64,000 nucleotides of DNA from Acidobacterium sp. S8 (GTDB taxonomy: Bacteria > Acidobacteriota > Terriglobia > Terriglobales > Acidobacteriaceae): the NCBI RefSeq assembly GCF_009765985.1, contig NZ_LMUM01000034.1, positions 548,069-612,068 on the forward strand, written 5' to 3'. Made by a program: the position numbers and the translations under genes. The notes under the pieces are model-generated. The model was not told where the DNA came from, did no database searches, and was given only the letters and a program-made list of their open reading frames with translations. Positions 18,847 through 26,765 of the stretch are shown here, in pieces (the stretch's first letter is position 1; each line of letters opens with the position of its first letter).

Positions 18847-20046
18847 CTACCTGGCTGAACGGTCAAAGAAAATACGCAAAGGGCGTATCAGGTAGTAGAG
18901 GGGATAAAGCAGTTTCGGCAGCGCGACGGATGCATAATCTTTTTCGCTTGGCCGCAGAAAATCAAGCGACAGGAAAAAAAGTAAGCGGTCATGAAAGTCG
19001 AGCAATTGGAGGTTATAGGGGGTTCTGCCGGGCGGCGTACTGCCCGCGGCATCAAACAGGTTTTTCTCCATATGCTCTGCCAGCGCGCACGCAGTTTGAT
19101 CTGATTCAAACAGCTGTAGGGCGAATGTAGGAACTGTGACTCCGGCAACTCGCTGTGCCAGCAACACTCCCAATGCCAGAGCACGCCATAGCCCCTGCTG
19201 CTTCGCTTCACGGATGGTTTCCTGCCAATCGAGCTCTGGAGATGAGCTGATAAGTTGAGCAACATCGCAGATCCAGATGAGCCGCGACCATACGTGCTTG
19301 CATCCGTGCATGCAGAGCACCAGCAATGTGGTTTCTGCGCTCATATCAGGAACCTCGGCTCCAGCCAGTATCGTGCTTCTTCGCTGCGGCCAAATCCAAT
19401 CCATGCCGAGATCACGGCGAAACCTCGGCTGTGTGAGTTCAAGTCGCCAGCGGAGTTCGAGAATCATCCCATCCGCTTCGCGTTCGAAATGGTATTCGTA
19501 GTAGTCCGACAGAATTGGATCGCCGTCATCGCGCACGGGAGTTTGCAGTACGTAACCTCGCTCCTGCAGCAGAGCAGCAGCGCGCTTCAGGTCGCGGCGG
19601 TGGATGAGGATATCCAGATCGCCGGCGGGGCGCAGCGAGAGATCGTGATAAGCCGATGCCGCCAGCACCGGCCCCTTGAAGGGTATTGCCTGAATCTCTT
19701 CGCGCTCAAATGTGTGGAGTACAGCGATCAGCTCCGCCGCATTTGCCAGGCTATGAAAGATGTTGCGCTGATATTCGGACTGCAGGCGTTGCTGCACGCT
19801 GTCCGGGAGTGCGGCGCCAAGGCTGCCAAGCTGTGAGAAGAGCATCGGCAGTATGCGATGTTCCTCTGCCAGAGCGATGACAGAATCCCAGTCGGCGATA
19901 TTTTCTGCGAGGCTGCGAAGCTGAAATGCGGAGGTGATGTGTGGATAACGCGCTGAAGCGCGCAACAAATTATTGTCATCGAGACAAGGAGTCATCCATT
20001 CCGCCAAGATGCTATCGCGGAGTTCACACAGGCGCACGCTTTGCAA
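18847..20046 (-). CDS. NTP_transf_5-type nucleotidyltransferase family protein
   Basis: 399-aa protein of the uncharacterised nucleotidyltransferase family (PF14907-like). The diagnostic segment is IPFKGPVLAASAYHDLSLRPAGDLDILIHRRD at about 117-149, where GDLDIL carries the metal-binding carboxylates. The rest is mainly helical, with Cys/His-rich LLVLCMHGCKHVWSRLIWICDVAQL near 245. Homologues occur in RiPP and exopolysaccharide loci; in the paeninodin lasso-peptide cluster a protein of this family (PadeN) accompanies a kinase. Here it is divergent from a PqqD-like gene, 225 bases apart, with an HPr-kinase-like gene next. The substrate is unknown. Confidence 0.86.
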   Translation of the reverse strand: MQSVRLCELRDSILAEWMTPCLDDNNLLRASARYPHITSAFQLRSLAENIADWDSVIALAEEHRILPMLFSQLGSLGAALPDSVQQRLQSEYQRNIFHSLANAAELIAVLHTFEREEIQAIPFKGPVLAASAYHDLSLRPAGDLDILIHRRDLKRAAALLQERGYVLQTPVRDDGDPILSDYYEYHFEREADGMILELRWRLELTQPRFRRDLGMDWIWPQRRSTILAGAEVPDMSAETTLLVLCMHGCKHVWSRLIWICDVAQLISSSPELDWQETIREAKQQGLWRALALGVLLAQRVAGVTVPTFALQLFESDQTACALAEHMEKNLFDAAGSTPPGRTPYNLQLLDFHDRLLFFLSLDFLRPSEKDYASVALPKLLYPLYYLIRPLRIFFDRSAR

Positions 20047-20271
20047 TGGTCGCGTTTCATGGGCTACGCGGCAATTTTACTGCAGCTACCCAGCTGGGAG
20101 GTTGCAGCAAATTGCAACACTGAGCAGCTAAAAAGTACTAACGGACGGATTACCAGAAAGTCATCGGAGATTACCAAGAGGCGTGCTGCAAGCGCGGTGC
20201 ACTCATGTACACTTCGCACACAAACAACTGCGGATGACCCCTACCGCTGAACTTCTGAAGAAGAGGTCAAC
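20047..20271. promoter_or_regulatory. Divergent promoter region of the NTase and PqqD genes
   Basis: This 225-base stretch separates the divergent nucleotidyltransferase and PqqD-like genes, so it must hold both promoters. AGAAGAGGT lies five bases before the PqqD ATG at 20272. I could not place convincing -35/-10 boxes. No short, well-placed peptide gene stands out as a RiPP precursor here. Confidence 0.45.
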
Positions 20272-20724
20272 ATGCAAGTAGAACGTATTAACTCTGATGC
20301 CTTGGCAGTAAACAGTTTGCCTGATGGTTCCCGGGTCATTTTCGATCATGCGAATGAGGTGGTTGTTGCTCTGAATGCGACTGCAGGTGCAGCCTGGGAC
20401 GCATGCAGTGAGCCAACGACCTTATCTGGCGTAACGGAAAAGATGCGGCAGTCTCTGGATCCGGCAATTACGGAAGAGCTGGTCGAAGATGCGATCCTGC
20501 AATTGCAGGAAAAGAATCTGGTAAAAACCGCAGGACAACAGGCCAACCGCCGCCAATTTATTGCTTCGCTTGGCGCCATTGCTCTGCCCCTGGTTGTGTC
20601 TTTGCCTATTTCAGAACAGAAGGCCTATGCTGCGCGGGCACGTTCTGGTCCAACAAAGCCACTTCCGCCAAAAGATCATCACGATAATCCGATCCAATGG
20701 CTTTTGGGCTTGCTCGGGTTGTGA
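20272..20724 (+). CDS. PqqD-like protein with C-terminal twin-arginine-like tail
   Basis: 150-aa protein. Residues about 1-88 form a PqqD/RRE-type winged-helix domain (PDGSRVIFDHANEVVVALNATAGAAWDACSEPTTLSGV is the typical strand-turn-helix core). RRE domains bind leader peptides of ribosomal natural products. The C-terminal third is unusual: NRRQFIASLGAIALPLVVSLP then an AYAA cleavage-like site near 123, followed by a Pro/His-rich end (KPLPPKDHHDNPIQW) and LLGLLGL. This resembles an internal Tat signal with a roughly 29-residue tail. The tail might be a released peptide, or the segment may anchor the protein in the membrane; both are inference. Good Shine-Dalgarno sequence. The HPr-kinase-like gene follows. 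Confidence 0.87.
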   Translation: MQVERINSDALAVNSLPDGSRVIFDHANEVVVALNATAGAAWDACSEPTTLSGVTEKMRQSLDPAITEELVEDAILQLQEKNLVKTAGQQANRRQFIASLGAIALPLVVSLPISEQKAYAARARSGPTKPLPPKDHHDNPIQWLLGLLGL

Positions 20725-20912
20725 GATAAGGGCAAGTCAAGCGATATCTCGCACCGCGTAACTCGGCGTGTGTCTGCCAGTAAGCGCTGAGGATGATTTT
20801 TTACTTTTTTTGCCCCCGAAAAATAAGTCGCGTTGTTGCGGCTGCCGCGGATTTGTGCGCCAGCATTTGCATCAACCATAACCCCCAAAGAAAGACGAGG
20901 GAATTCATACAT

Positions 20913-21698
20913 ATGCCTTGTGCTTATGGCTTCCGGGTTCGCGCCTTCGCCTGCGATATTCAGGTCGAAGCGACGCAGCCTGAGGTGTATGCGATCCTGA
21001 AGCGCTATGTTTTTCCATCTCTACCGAAACACGAAAGGTCTGTGGAACTGGCCGATCTATTGATCCACGTAGGCGTTGCGGAAGACCAGTTCGAGTTGCG
21101 TGTAAATGATATGGCCGTGGCAACCGCTGTGGATCCATTACTTCTCGTACCTGATGTCATACGTGCGCTGGATGAGGCTGTGCTGCAGCGTCTGACCACA
21201 ATGCGGGCAGTGCATGCAGGCGTGGTCCAGTGGGGTGATCGTGTATTACTGCTTCCTGGCATCACGCATGCCGGGAAATCTTCTTTGGTGGCGGAACTGC
21301 TGCGGCGTGGTGCGACCTATTTTTCCGACGAATACGCACTGATTGATGCAGAAGGGCTGGTGCATCCGTATCCACGACCCTTACTCGTGCGCAATGGCCG
21401 TCCGGATCAGTCGCCGATGCTGGCGGGAGAGTGCAACGCCCCTGTGGGCTTTGTTCCGGCGCCGGTGGGTTGGGTCCTGTCAGTCACTTACGGCTCAACG
21501 TCTGAGTGGAGCATTACGGAGATTCCCCAGAGTATTGGCTTGCTTGCACTCTTGGGCAACACGCCACACGCCCTGTCAGAGTCTCCTGAGCTAGTCGATG
21601 TTTTTGGGCGCGCCATCGCAGGCGCCAGCTGCTATGCCGGCAAACGAAATGAGGCGGCTCACGCGGTCGATCATATCCTGCGATTGATTGCCGCGTGA
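20913..21698 (+). CDS. HPr-kinase-like P-loop protein
   Basis: 261 aa from the ATG at 20913 (GAGGG 11 bases upstream). An in-frame ATG 40 codons earlier gives an implausible Cys/Arg-rich leader, so the shorter form is preferred. The P-loop GITHAGKSSLVAELLRRG lies near 114-131, preceded by VHAGVVQWGDRVLLLPG and followed by YFSDEYALIDAEG, the order seen in HprK-type serine kinases. Stand-alone HprK-like proteins accompany PqqD and nucleotidyltransferase genes in lasso-peptide loci, where the Paenibacillus PadeK phosphorylates the peptide C-terminus. No HPr or PTS gene is in the window. The residues before the P-loop do not match the N-terminal domain of true HprK. Confidence 0.84.
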   Translation: MPCAYGFRVRAFACDIQVEATQPEVYAILKRYVFPSLPKHERSVELADLLIHVGVAEDQFELRVNDMAVATAVDPLLLVPDVIRALDEAVLQRLTTMRAVHAGVVQWGDRVLLLPGITHAGKSSLVAELLRRGATYFSDEYALIDAEGLVHPYPRPLLVRNGRPDQSPMLAGECNAPVGFVPAPVGWVLSVTYGSTSEWSITEIPQSIGLLALLGNTPHALSESPELVDVFGRAIAGASCYAGKRNEAAHAVDHILRLIAA

Positions 21699-21754
21699 GG
21701 CAAGGCCGCTGTTCTTGGCTGTATGCAGATTAAGCCGGTTCTTTCGAGGCCAGA

Positions 21755-22501
21755 CTATACCGCGTCCCGCAACAGGACCTTCTGCGCAGCTAACAATTGC
21801 TCAATGCCTCGGGCCGCATAGTCCATCATCTCCAGCATGCGACTGCGTGCAAAAGGAGTGCGCTCCGCCGTTGCCTGCACTTCGACGAGGCCGCCATCTT
21901 CAGTCATAACGACGTTCATATCGACTTCGGCCTGTGAGTCTTCTTCATAGGCAAGATCGAGCAATACTGTTTCTTCCACAATGCCAACGCTGGTGGCGGC
22001 AACCAACTGCTGCAAGGGTGAGCGAGGCAAGGCTCCCGTAGCGACCATGCGGTTGAGAGCAATCCCTAAAGCAGCGCACGCGCCGGTAATGGCAGCTGTC
22101 CGCGTCCCTCCATCTGCCTGCAGCACATCGCAATCAAGAATGATGGTGCGCTCACCCAAGGCTTTCATGTCCACAACCGCGCGCAGTGATCGGCCAATCA
22201 GCCGCTGGATCTCATGGGTGCGGCCTCCGACCTTTCCTCTTTCCGATTCGCGAGCAGTCCGTGTGAGTGTAGCCCGGGGCAGCATGCCGTATTCTGCAGT
22301 GACCCAGCCGCGCCCGCTATTGCGCAACCACGACGGAACACCCTGTTCGATCGTGGCATTACACAAAACACGGGTGTTGCCCAGTTCAATCAAGACGGAC
22401 CCCTCAGCGACGGCGACATAGTGAGGAATGAGACGGAGCGAGCGCAAAGCATCGGCTGCTCGCTCGGCGGAACGATAGAAGGTTTTCGATAGGTCGGGCA
22501 T
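21755..22501 (-). CDS. rph: Ribonuclease PH
   Basis: 248-aa phosphorolytic 3'-to-5' exoribonuclease that trims tRNA 3' ends. Start at 22501 ([21 protein letters not shown]) is chosen because RNase PH begins just before the R-x-x-D-x-L-R element, and the 39 residues further upstream look non-coding. Core motifs: [69 protein letters not shown]. All are typical, including the phosphate-site arginines and the catalytic D/D. The C-terminal region ends in the usual helical AAQKVLL. It converges with the HprK-like gene. Confidence 0.95.
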   Translation of the reverse strand: MPDLSKTFYRSAERAADALRSLRLIPHYVAVAEGSVLIELGNTRVLCNATIEQGVPSWLRNSGRGWVTAEYGMLPRATLTRTARESERGKVGGRTHEIQRLIGRSLRAVVDMKALGERTIILDCDVLQADGGTRTAAITGACAALGIALNRMVATGALPRSPLQQLVAATSVGIVEETVLLDLAYEEDSQAEVDMNVVMTEDGGLVEVQATAERTPFARSRMLEMMDYAARGIEQLLAAQKVLLRDAV

Positions 22502-22833
22502 CGCTCCATTGTAAGCAAGTGGAGACGTGGCAATTTCTTTTCGTCTTCGGAACGCGGCGCCCCCTCGACTGGAAATTCTATTTTGGGACGTCGATATGAC
22601 CGTCCCAAAATAGGCCACGGCGTAACACTCTTAAATTCAATAGTTATGCGAACTCAAGGCTGAGATGTTCTGTTTTGGGAAAATCTCGGACGGATGTTTA
22701 TAGCACCGTACCAAGCCGATTTCTCTGCAACTTGTTTATTTTAAGCGATTTACTGAATTCTTCCGATTTGGAACGCGACGTGTATTAGAGAGAGATAGGC
22801 GCAACAATTTGTTGCATGAAGGTGAGCTCGATT
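22502..22833. promoter_or_regulatory. Intergenic region with inverted repeats
   Basis: About 330 bases between rph and the kinase remnant. It contains the perfect 13-bp inverted repeat at 22578-22613 and a third half-site GTTTTGGGA at 22672-22680. Just before the remnant, TGGAACGCGACGTGTA near 22768-22783 weakly resembles a sigma-54 -24/-12 element (GG present, GC replaced by GT). Nothing protein-coding is evident. Confidence 0.5.
22578..22613. promoter_or_regulatory. Perfect 13-bp inverted repeat, likely operator
   Basis: CTATTTTGGGACG and its exact reverse complement CGTCCCAAAATAG flank the 10-base spacer TCGATATGAC. There is no following T-run, which argues against a terminator. Spacing and the extra half-site TTTTGGGA at 22673-22680 suggest a dimeric regulator site, perhaps once recognised by the sigma-54-type regulator whose HTH remains at 23286-23434. 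Confidence 0.6.
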
Positions 22834-23352
22834 ATGCCCGTTCCAGCCCGAAACCACCAGAACCATAAAGCTCTTCAGCCCGTTCCACTGCCAGATACGC
22901 AGACTGCGTTGGAAATCCAGGAACCGTTTGCAGCAATTGCCCACGATGCCCGCAACGTTGTAGCCGCATTGCAGATTTATTCTGATTTGCTGGCTGAACC
23001 CGGGGTCTTGTCCGACGGTTACCGTCATTTCGCAAGCGACCTGAGGACTATTGTGGCCAGCAGTTCAGGATTGGTCCAGAAGTTGACCATGCTGAGCGGA
23101 CCCGATAAGTCTCTTCCGCAGGGCACGGAGATCGACGATCTCCCGCTCGCCGTAGAGCGCATGAAAGGTCCTCTGAGTGCGCTCGCTGGCCAAAACATCG
23201 CACTTGAGATGGAATGCCTGCCGGCTTACGGCCGCATTCGTCTCTCAGAAGAAGATCTGGCTCGCATCCTCATCAACCTCACGCACGCTGCCATTGGCGG
23301 AACTCGAGCGGCAGGCGATTCTTGGAGCCCTAAAGCAGCTGCAGGGAGATAA
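22834..23352 (+). pseudogene. Histidine-kinase N-terminal remnant (truncated)
   Basis: 172 aa from the ATG at 22834 (AAGGTGAG seven bases upstream; an ATG at 22816 is in frame but has no such signal). An H-box-like segment, AIAHDARNVVAALQIYSDLLAEPGV (about 35-59), marks a HisKA dimerisation domain. The start of the HATPase N-box is visible as SEEDLARILINLTHAA near 145-160. The sequence then switches: from about 23286 the same DNA in another frame encodes the C-terminal HTH of a response regulator. The catalytic ATPase domain is therefore missing, and the last about 20 residues are out-of-frame read-through. I read this as the left half of a deletion joint. Confidence 0.75.
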
Positions 23353-23434
23353 GCTTGCGGCGGCGAAGCTGCTCGGTATTGGCAAGACAACGATGTACCG
23401 CAAGCTTAAGGAATATGGGCTGAGCGAAGCTTGA
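23286..23434 (+). pseudogene. Fis-type HTH remnant of a sigma-54 response regulator
   Basis: In the +1 frame relative to the kinase remnant, codons from about 23289 read LPLAELERQAILGALKQL, then GDKLAAAKLLGIGKTTMYR and KLKEYGL, an HTH_8 (Fis-type) domain as found at the C-terminus of NtrC-family regulators. The expected receiver and AAA+ domains are absent. Together with the kinase front this is what a deletion between adjacent kinase and regulator genes would leave. The HTH could still be translated only if a start lies upstream in this frame; one ATG at 23177 exists inside the kinase remnant, so expression is uncertain. Confidence 0.75.
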
Positions 23435-23457
23435 GCAAATTACATAAGGGGATTTCC

Positions 23458-23955
23458 ATGCAGAGCATGCTGATGATTACTTCGATTCTTGGTGCGGATA
23501 ACTGCGCCGCGGTGCTGGCCAGCCAACTGGGCTTTTCGGTGGAGATTGTAGCAAGCCGCAGAGAGGGACTTGCACGGCTTCGGCGTCACGAATATACGCT
23601 CGTCGTTGTCGACGATGCCATTGCCGAATCTGATCCGGAAGGTGCGGAACTTCTCTGGAAGCATGCCGGACTGGCGGTTCCGATGCAGATCAATTTTGCC
23701 ATCTCCGGTACTACCCGGCTGGTGCGTGAGATCCGCGCTGTGCTGGCACGGCGCGAGCAGGAGCAGGCGCTGGCCATGCGCGCGGCCGCTGTCGCTGTCG
23801 AGAGCGAGCTGCGTGACACGGTGACTGGCCTGATTCTTCATTCGCAGCTTGCTTTGACGGAGCCTTCGATCTCGCCGGAGTTGCTGGCGAAGCTGAAGAC
23901 GGTGGCAGAGCTGGCGGGAAACTTGCAGCAGCGGCTGGGGCATTCGATGAATTAG
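23458..23955 (+). CDS. Degenerate receiver-like protein
   Basis: 165 aa from the ATG at 23458, which has GGGGA six bases upstream; a TTG nine codons earlier is less likely. Residues about 1-85 resemble a response-regulator receiver: a hydrophobic first strand (MLMITSILG), VVVDDAIAESDPEG where D52/D53 could match the phosphoacceptor, but the acidic pocket near the start is missing. After about 100, a helical tail (ALAMRAAAVAVESELRDTVTGLILHSQLAL) looks like a dimerisation helix lacking the phospho-histidine. It may be a pseudo-receiver partner of the deleted two-component pair just upstream. No function is claimed. Confidence 0.6.
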   Translation: MQSMLMITSILGADNCAAVLASQLGFSVEIVASRREGLARLRRHEYTLVVVDDAIAESDPEGAELLWKHAGLAVPMQINFAISGTTRLVREIRAVLARREQEQALAMRAAAVAVESELRDTVTGLILHSQLALTEPSISPELLAKLKTVAELAGNLQQRLGHSMN

Positions 23956-24075
23956 TGCCCTATTGTGAGCCGTCAGGCTGACAAAGAGTCTTAGCGTTTT
24001 CTGCGCGAAGCTTCTGGATGGCTATGCCTCACGAAATACTCAGAGGCAGAATGACGTCGCTCTTTTATATCGGCC

Positions 24076-25311
24076 TCAGTGGATCGTCTTCATCTTGCGC
24101 TGCATGTAGTCCATGAGCAGGTATTCGCCGAGGTTTTGCGGCGTGGTGAAGTAGGCTTTGCCGCGGCACATCTGCGTGATGCGCTGCACGAACTGCACCA
24201 GGCCGAAGTCGGAGGCGAGCATGAAGGTGTTGATCATGATGCCTTTGCGCTTGCAGTGCGAGACCTCTTCGAGCGTTTCGCTGACGACGAGCGGGTCGAG
24301 GCCGAAGGCGTTCTTGTAGATGCGTCCGTCGGGCAAGGTGAGGGCCGAGGGCTTGCCGTCGGTGATCATCACGATCTGCTTCATGTCCTTCTTCTGGCGG
24401 TCCAACACTCGCTGGGCTACGCGTAGTCCTTCGCGGGTGTTGGTGTAGTACGGGCCGACTTTAACTCGCGCCAGTTGTGAGACTGGCATCTCTTCGGCTG
24501 AGTCGTGGAAGAGCACGAGCGAGAGCGAATCGCCGGGATATTGGGTGCGGATGAGGTGCGAGAGCGCCATGGCCACCCGCTTTGCCGGGGTGAAGCGGTC
24601 TTCGCCGTAAAGAATCATGGAGTGCGAGCAGTCGAGCATGACGACGGTGGCGCAGGAGCTTTGGTATTCGCACTGATGGACTTGCAGGTCGCTGTACTCC
24701 ATGTTGAGGGGTAGCGAGATACCTTCGCGGGCGATGGCGGAAGTGAGCGTGGCCACAGTATCGAGGTTCAGGGTGTCGCCGAATTCATACTGCCGCGAGG
24801 CGCCGCTGGCTTCAATGCCGGTAGCCATGTGGCGGGTATCGTGACGTCCGTAGTTCGACTTGCCGAGCGAACCGAGAAGATCGCGCAAAGTTTTATAGCC
24901 AAGGAAATCGAGACTTTTATCTGTAACCTCGAAACGCACCTGGCTTTCGTTTTCTCCGACTTGTCCCGAAGATGACGAAGACTGCGAGGGATCGCGCGGC
25001 TGCTCCATGGAAATGTAGTTTTCCTGCTCCATGCGCTGGATGAGCTGCTCGATCAGCTCGTCCAACTCGCCCTCGGCGGACATTTCATCAATCTGGTCCT
25101 GCATCTGCTGGTCAAATAGCTCACCGGATTCGAGCGCCCTCTTCAGGGCGTCGCGCAGCGCATCCATGGTGTGATCGAGATCATTGAATTCCATCCAGGG
25201 ATTCTGGAAGCCGGAGTCGAGCAGGTAGTCGGATAGGGCGTTGAGCAGGTCTTCCATGCTCATCTCGCCGGCCAGGCCGCCTTCGTACTTGGTGTAGCGG
25301 ATGCGCTTCAT
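24076..25311 (-). CDS. VWA-domain protein (MoxR partner type)
   Basis: 411-aa cytoplasmic protein. The N-terminal 150 residues are helical and acidic ([19 protein letters not shown]), followed by a Ser-rich linker ([14 protein letters not shown]). A von Willebrand A domain follows near 215-390 with the MIDAS motif [10 protein letters not shown] (DxSxS complete), then [11 protein letters not shown]. Proteins of this layout pair with MoxR-type AAA ATPases in chaperone-like metal or complex maturation. A matching ATPase is encoded in this window at 34883-36403, same strand but about 10 kb away, so the pair has been separated. The Cys/His-rich small gene lies 47 bases upstream. Confidence 0.88.
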   Translation of the reverse strand: MKRIRYTKYEGGLAGEMSMEDLLNALSDYLLDSGFQNPWMEFNDLDHTMDALRDALKRALESGELFDQQMQDQIDEMSAEGELDELIEQLIQRMEQENYISMEQPRDPSQSSSSSGQVGENESQVRFEVTDKSLDFLGYKTLRDLLGSLGKSNYGRHDTRHMATGIEASGASRQYEFGDTLNLDTVATLTSAIAREGISLPLNMEYSDLQVHQCEYQSSCATVVMLDCSHSMILYGEDRFTPAKRVAMALSHLIRTQYPGDSLSLVLFHDSAEEMPVSQLARVKVGPYYTNTREGLRVAQRVLDRQKKDMKQIVMITDGKPSALTLPDGRIYKNAFGLDPLVVSETLEEVSHCKRKGIMINTFMLASDFGLVQFVQRITQMCRGKAYFTTPQNLGEYLLMDYMQRKMKTIH

Positions 25312-25358
25312 GGAGTTAGTCTGCGCCTTGTCCGAGCGGGACGCAAATCAGAGTGGGT

Positions 25359-25649
25359 TTACAGAGTATTGGACATGATCTGGAGCAAGGTGAGGAGCGT
25401 TTGGGCGCGGTAGACGCTGATGGTGTCGTCGGCGAGGGCGTAGATGGTTTGCGAGAGGACGTACTGCAGCTCCTGGCGGGTGGTGATATCGGGAAGGGCA
25501 CCGAGGAGCAGGGTGGGACGGACGCGATGTGGGCGCGGAGCATGGCGCTTATGTCCGGGGGCGTGGTGCTGGCAGTGCGGCCTGCTTCGCAGGGCGATGG
25601 CTTGGCACTTGTTTCCGTTCGAGAGAATGTGCTGGCATTCCGGGACCAT
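25359..25649 (-). CDS. Small Cys/His-rich hypothetical protein
   Basis: 96 aa. The N-terminus carries CQHILSNGNKCQAIALRSRP and HCQHHAPGHKRH, i.e. C-x-H-x(6)-C-x(9)-C-x-x-H spacing, which could bind zinc. The remainder is helical and Leu-rich (TRQELQYVLSQTIYALADDTISVYRAQ). From memory, similar small proteins with such N-termini are frequent in acidobacterial genomes and have no assigned role; this is recognition, not a search. It precedes the VWA gene by 47 bases on the same strand and may be co-transcribed with it. Confidence 0.65.
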   Translation of the reverse strand: MVPECQHILSNGNKCQAIALRSRPHCQHHAPGHKRHAPRPHRVRPTLLLGALPDITTRQELQYVLSQTIYALADDTISVYRAQTLLTLLQIMSNTL

Positions 25650-25816
25650 GGTTCTCCTTATCCCCCTTTGGGGGAGGGGTTCTCTATATTACTGAAAATA
25701 ATGGGTTTGTTTTGAGTTCGATGTAAGTATATGAATTGTTTCGGGTTATGGCTATGTGTTTGATTCTGTTCGTGTTTTCTTTCCAGATCAGGTTAAGCGG
25801 ATATATATTCTTCGTT

Positions 25817-25855
25817 CCCACCCTTTCGCAAAGTGCGCGAAGGATGGGGCACCCA
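25817..25855. repeat. Palindromic repeat, family 1, copy A
   Basis: CCCACCCTTTCGC followed by a short loop and GCGAAGGATGGGGCACCCA. The arms pair with one mismatch and one missing A relative to copies B and C. This stem with GGGGCACC(C) tail recurs four times in the window, always intergenic. Confidence 0.85.
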
Positions 25856-25991
25856 TTTCGTGCGCTTAAGCAAGGTAAGCTCGGTGCTTCTACCTTCTAC
25901 GTGGTAATAACAACGGCTTTCATTAGAGATGAATGTTGATGCGCTCTGTGTTACGGGCCTTGCTGCGCAAGGCTTCGCACCTGCGGTGCGG

Positions 25992-26027
25992 GTCCATTCG
26001 ACTCCGCTACGCTTCGCTCAGGATGAC
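25992..26027. repeat. Dispersed repeat ending CTTCGCTCAGGATGAC
   Basis: The stretch GTCCATTCGACTCCGC...CTTCGCTCAGGATGAC resembles another element at 59038-59073 that begins GTCATT and ends AGAATGAC. Such GTCAT...ATGAC elements are common acidobacterial intergenic repeats by my recollection. Confidence 0.45.
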
Positions 26028-26063
26028 GGCAATTTTCTTCGATAGGTGCTTGTGCTGCAAAAA

Positions 26064-26096
26064 CAAAAAAGCCTGCCGAGATGGCAGGCTTTTTCT
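26064..26096. terminator. Intrinsic terminator
   Basis: GCCTGCC, loop GAGAT, GGCAGGC, with an A-rich run before and TTTTTC after. It works in either direction; the nearest gene reading into it is the cupin gene on the minus strand, about 165 bases upstream. Confidence 0.85.
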
Positions 26097-26260
26097 CCTA
26101 TTTCTATTTTACTGAATCTGCCTATAATTCTCTGCCAAATTAGCTTGATTATTTGGCTTTTAGAATGTGTTACTTCGCAACTATTTTGTGGTGAGGGGCT
26201 TGACAGAAATTTCCGGGTCTGCGGAATCCTGAAGACATTTGATCTGCAATCAATTCGCTC

Positions 26261-26596
26261 TCAGGCTGCGACAGTTTCAGAGTGTGCCAACTCGAAGGTG
26301 AGGTTTACGGATCTCTCTCCAACCGGGCGGGTGCGATGGCGGACGCCGCGAGGGATGGTAAGCAATTGGCCGGGATCAAGCTCGAGCGATCCGCTTTCAA
26401 ATTCGATGGACAGTCGCCCTTCGATCACTAGAAACGTCTCGTCGGAGTTTGGATGAGAATGCCAGTGATAGGGTTCTGTCATCGTGGCAATGCGGACGAC
26501 ATGGTCATTGATCCTGGCAATTGGATGATTGTCGTATCCGGAATGGGTCGAAGATTCTGCTTTCAGCGTGATGATTTCTGGAAGGTTTCCATTCAT
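26261..26596 (-). CDS. Cupin-domain protein
   Basis: 111-aa single-domain cupin. Motif 1 reads YHWHSHPNSDETFLVIEGRLSIEF (H..H..E, metal ligands at about 44, 46 and 52), and motif 2 LDPGQLLTIPRGVRHRTRP with the last His ligand. Small cupins of this type are often dioxygenase-like or sugar-isomerase-like, or merely binding proteins; none can be chosen from sequence. It stands alone, with a terminator downstream and a repeat-rich gap upstream. Confidence 0.88.
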   Translation of the reverse strand: MNGNLPEIITLKAESSTHSGYDNHPIARINDHVVRIATMTEPYHWHSHPNSDETFLVIEGRLSIEFESGSLELDPGQLLTIPRGVRHRTRPVGERSVNLTFELAHSETVAA

Positions 26597-26714
26597 GCTC
26601 GATCCTCGCGTTCTCGTTTTGATGCCAGCCTTTCGCTGCGGAATGCCTTCTTCGAACTCATCGTTTCTTCAGAATGACGGTTCTTAATCAGTTGAGCTGG
26701 ATATTTCCTTCTTT

Positions 26715-26754
26715 CCCACCCTTTCGCAAAGTGCGCGAAAGGATGGGGCACCCA
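26715..26754. repeat. Palindromic repeat, family 1, copy B
   Basis: Same element as copy A with full-length arms: CCCACCCTTTCGC ... GCGAAAGGATGGG followed by GCACCCA. It lies downstream of the ADOP permease gene. Confidence 0.87.
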
Positions 26755-26765
26755 TATGTTGCACC

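Larger units (their letters stand above)
25650..26260. other. Gene-poor stretch with repeats
   Basis: About 610 bases with no credible gene. It contains a G/C-palindrome CCCCCTTTGGGGG near 25655-25680, a GGGGCACCC-tailed repeat (25817-25855), a degenerate mobile-looking repeat ending CTCAGGATGAC (25992-26027) and an intrinsic terminator (26064-26096). It reads like accumulated small repeats between genes. Confidence 0.6.

Noticed and set aside
22502..22618. Extra 39 codons of RNase PH
   Set aside because: They cover the perfect inverted repeat and precede the normal family start.
22768..22783. Sigma-54 promoter (TGGAACGCGACGTGTA)
   Set aside because: The -24 GG is present but the -12 element reads GT instead of GC and the consensus cytosine is absent; kept only as a weak resemblance.
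23177..23434. Independent small HTH gene from the ATG at 23177
   Set aside because: The first 35 codons are an out-of-frame reading of kinase-coding sequence, so a real start here is unlikely.
24000..24075. Terminator for the VWA gene
   Set aside because: TGCCTC/GAGGCA can pair but the stem is short, the loop long and no T-run follows in the transcribed direction.
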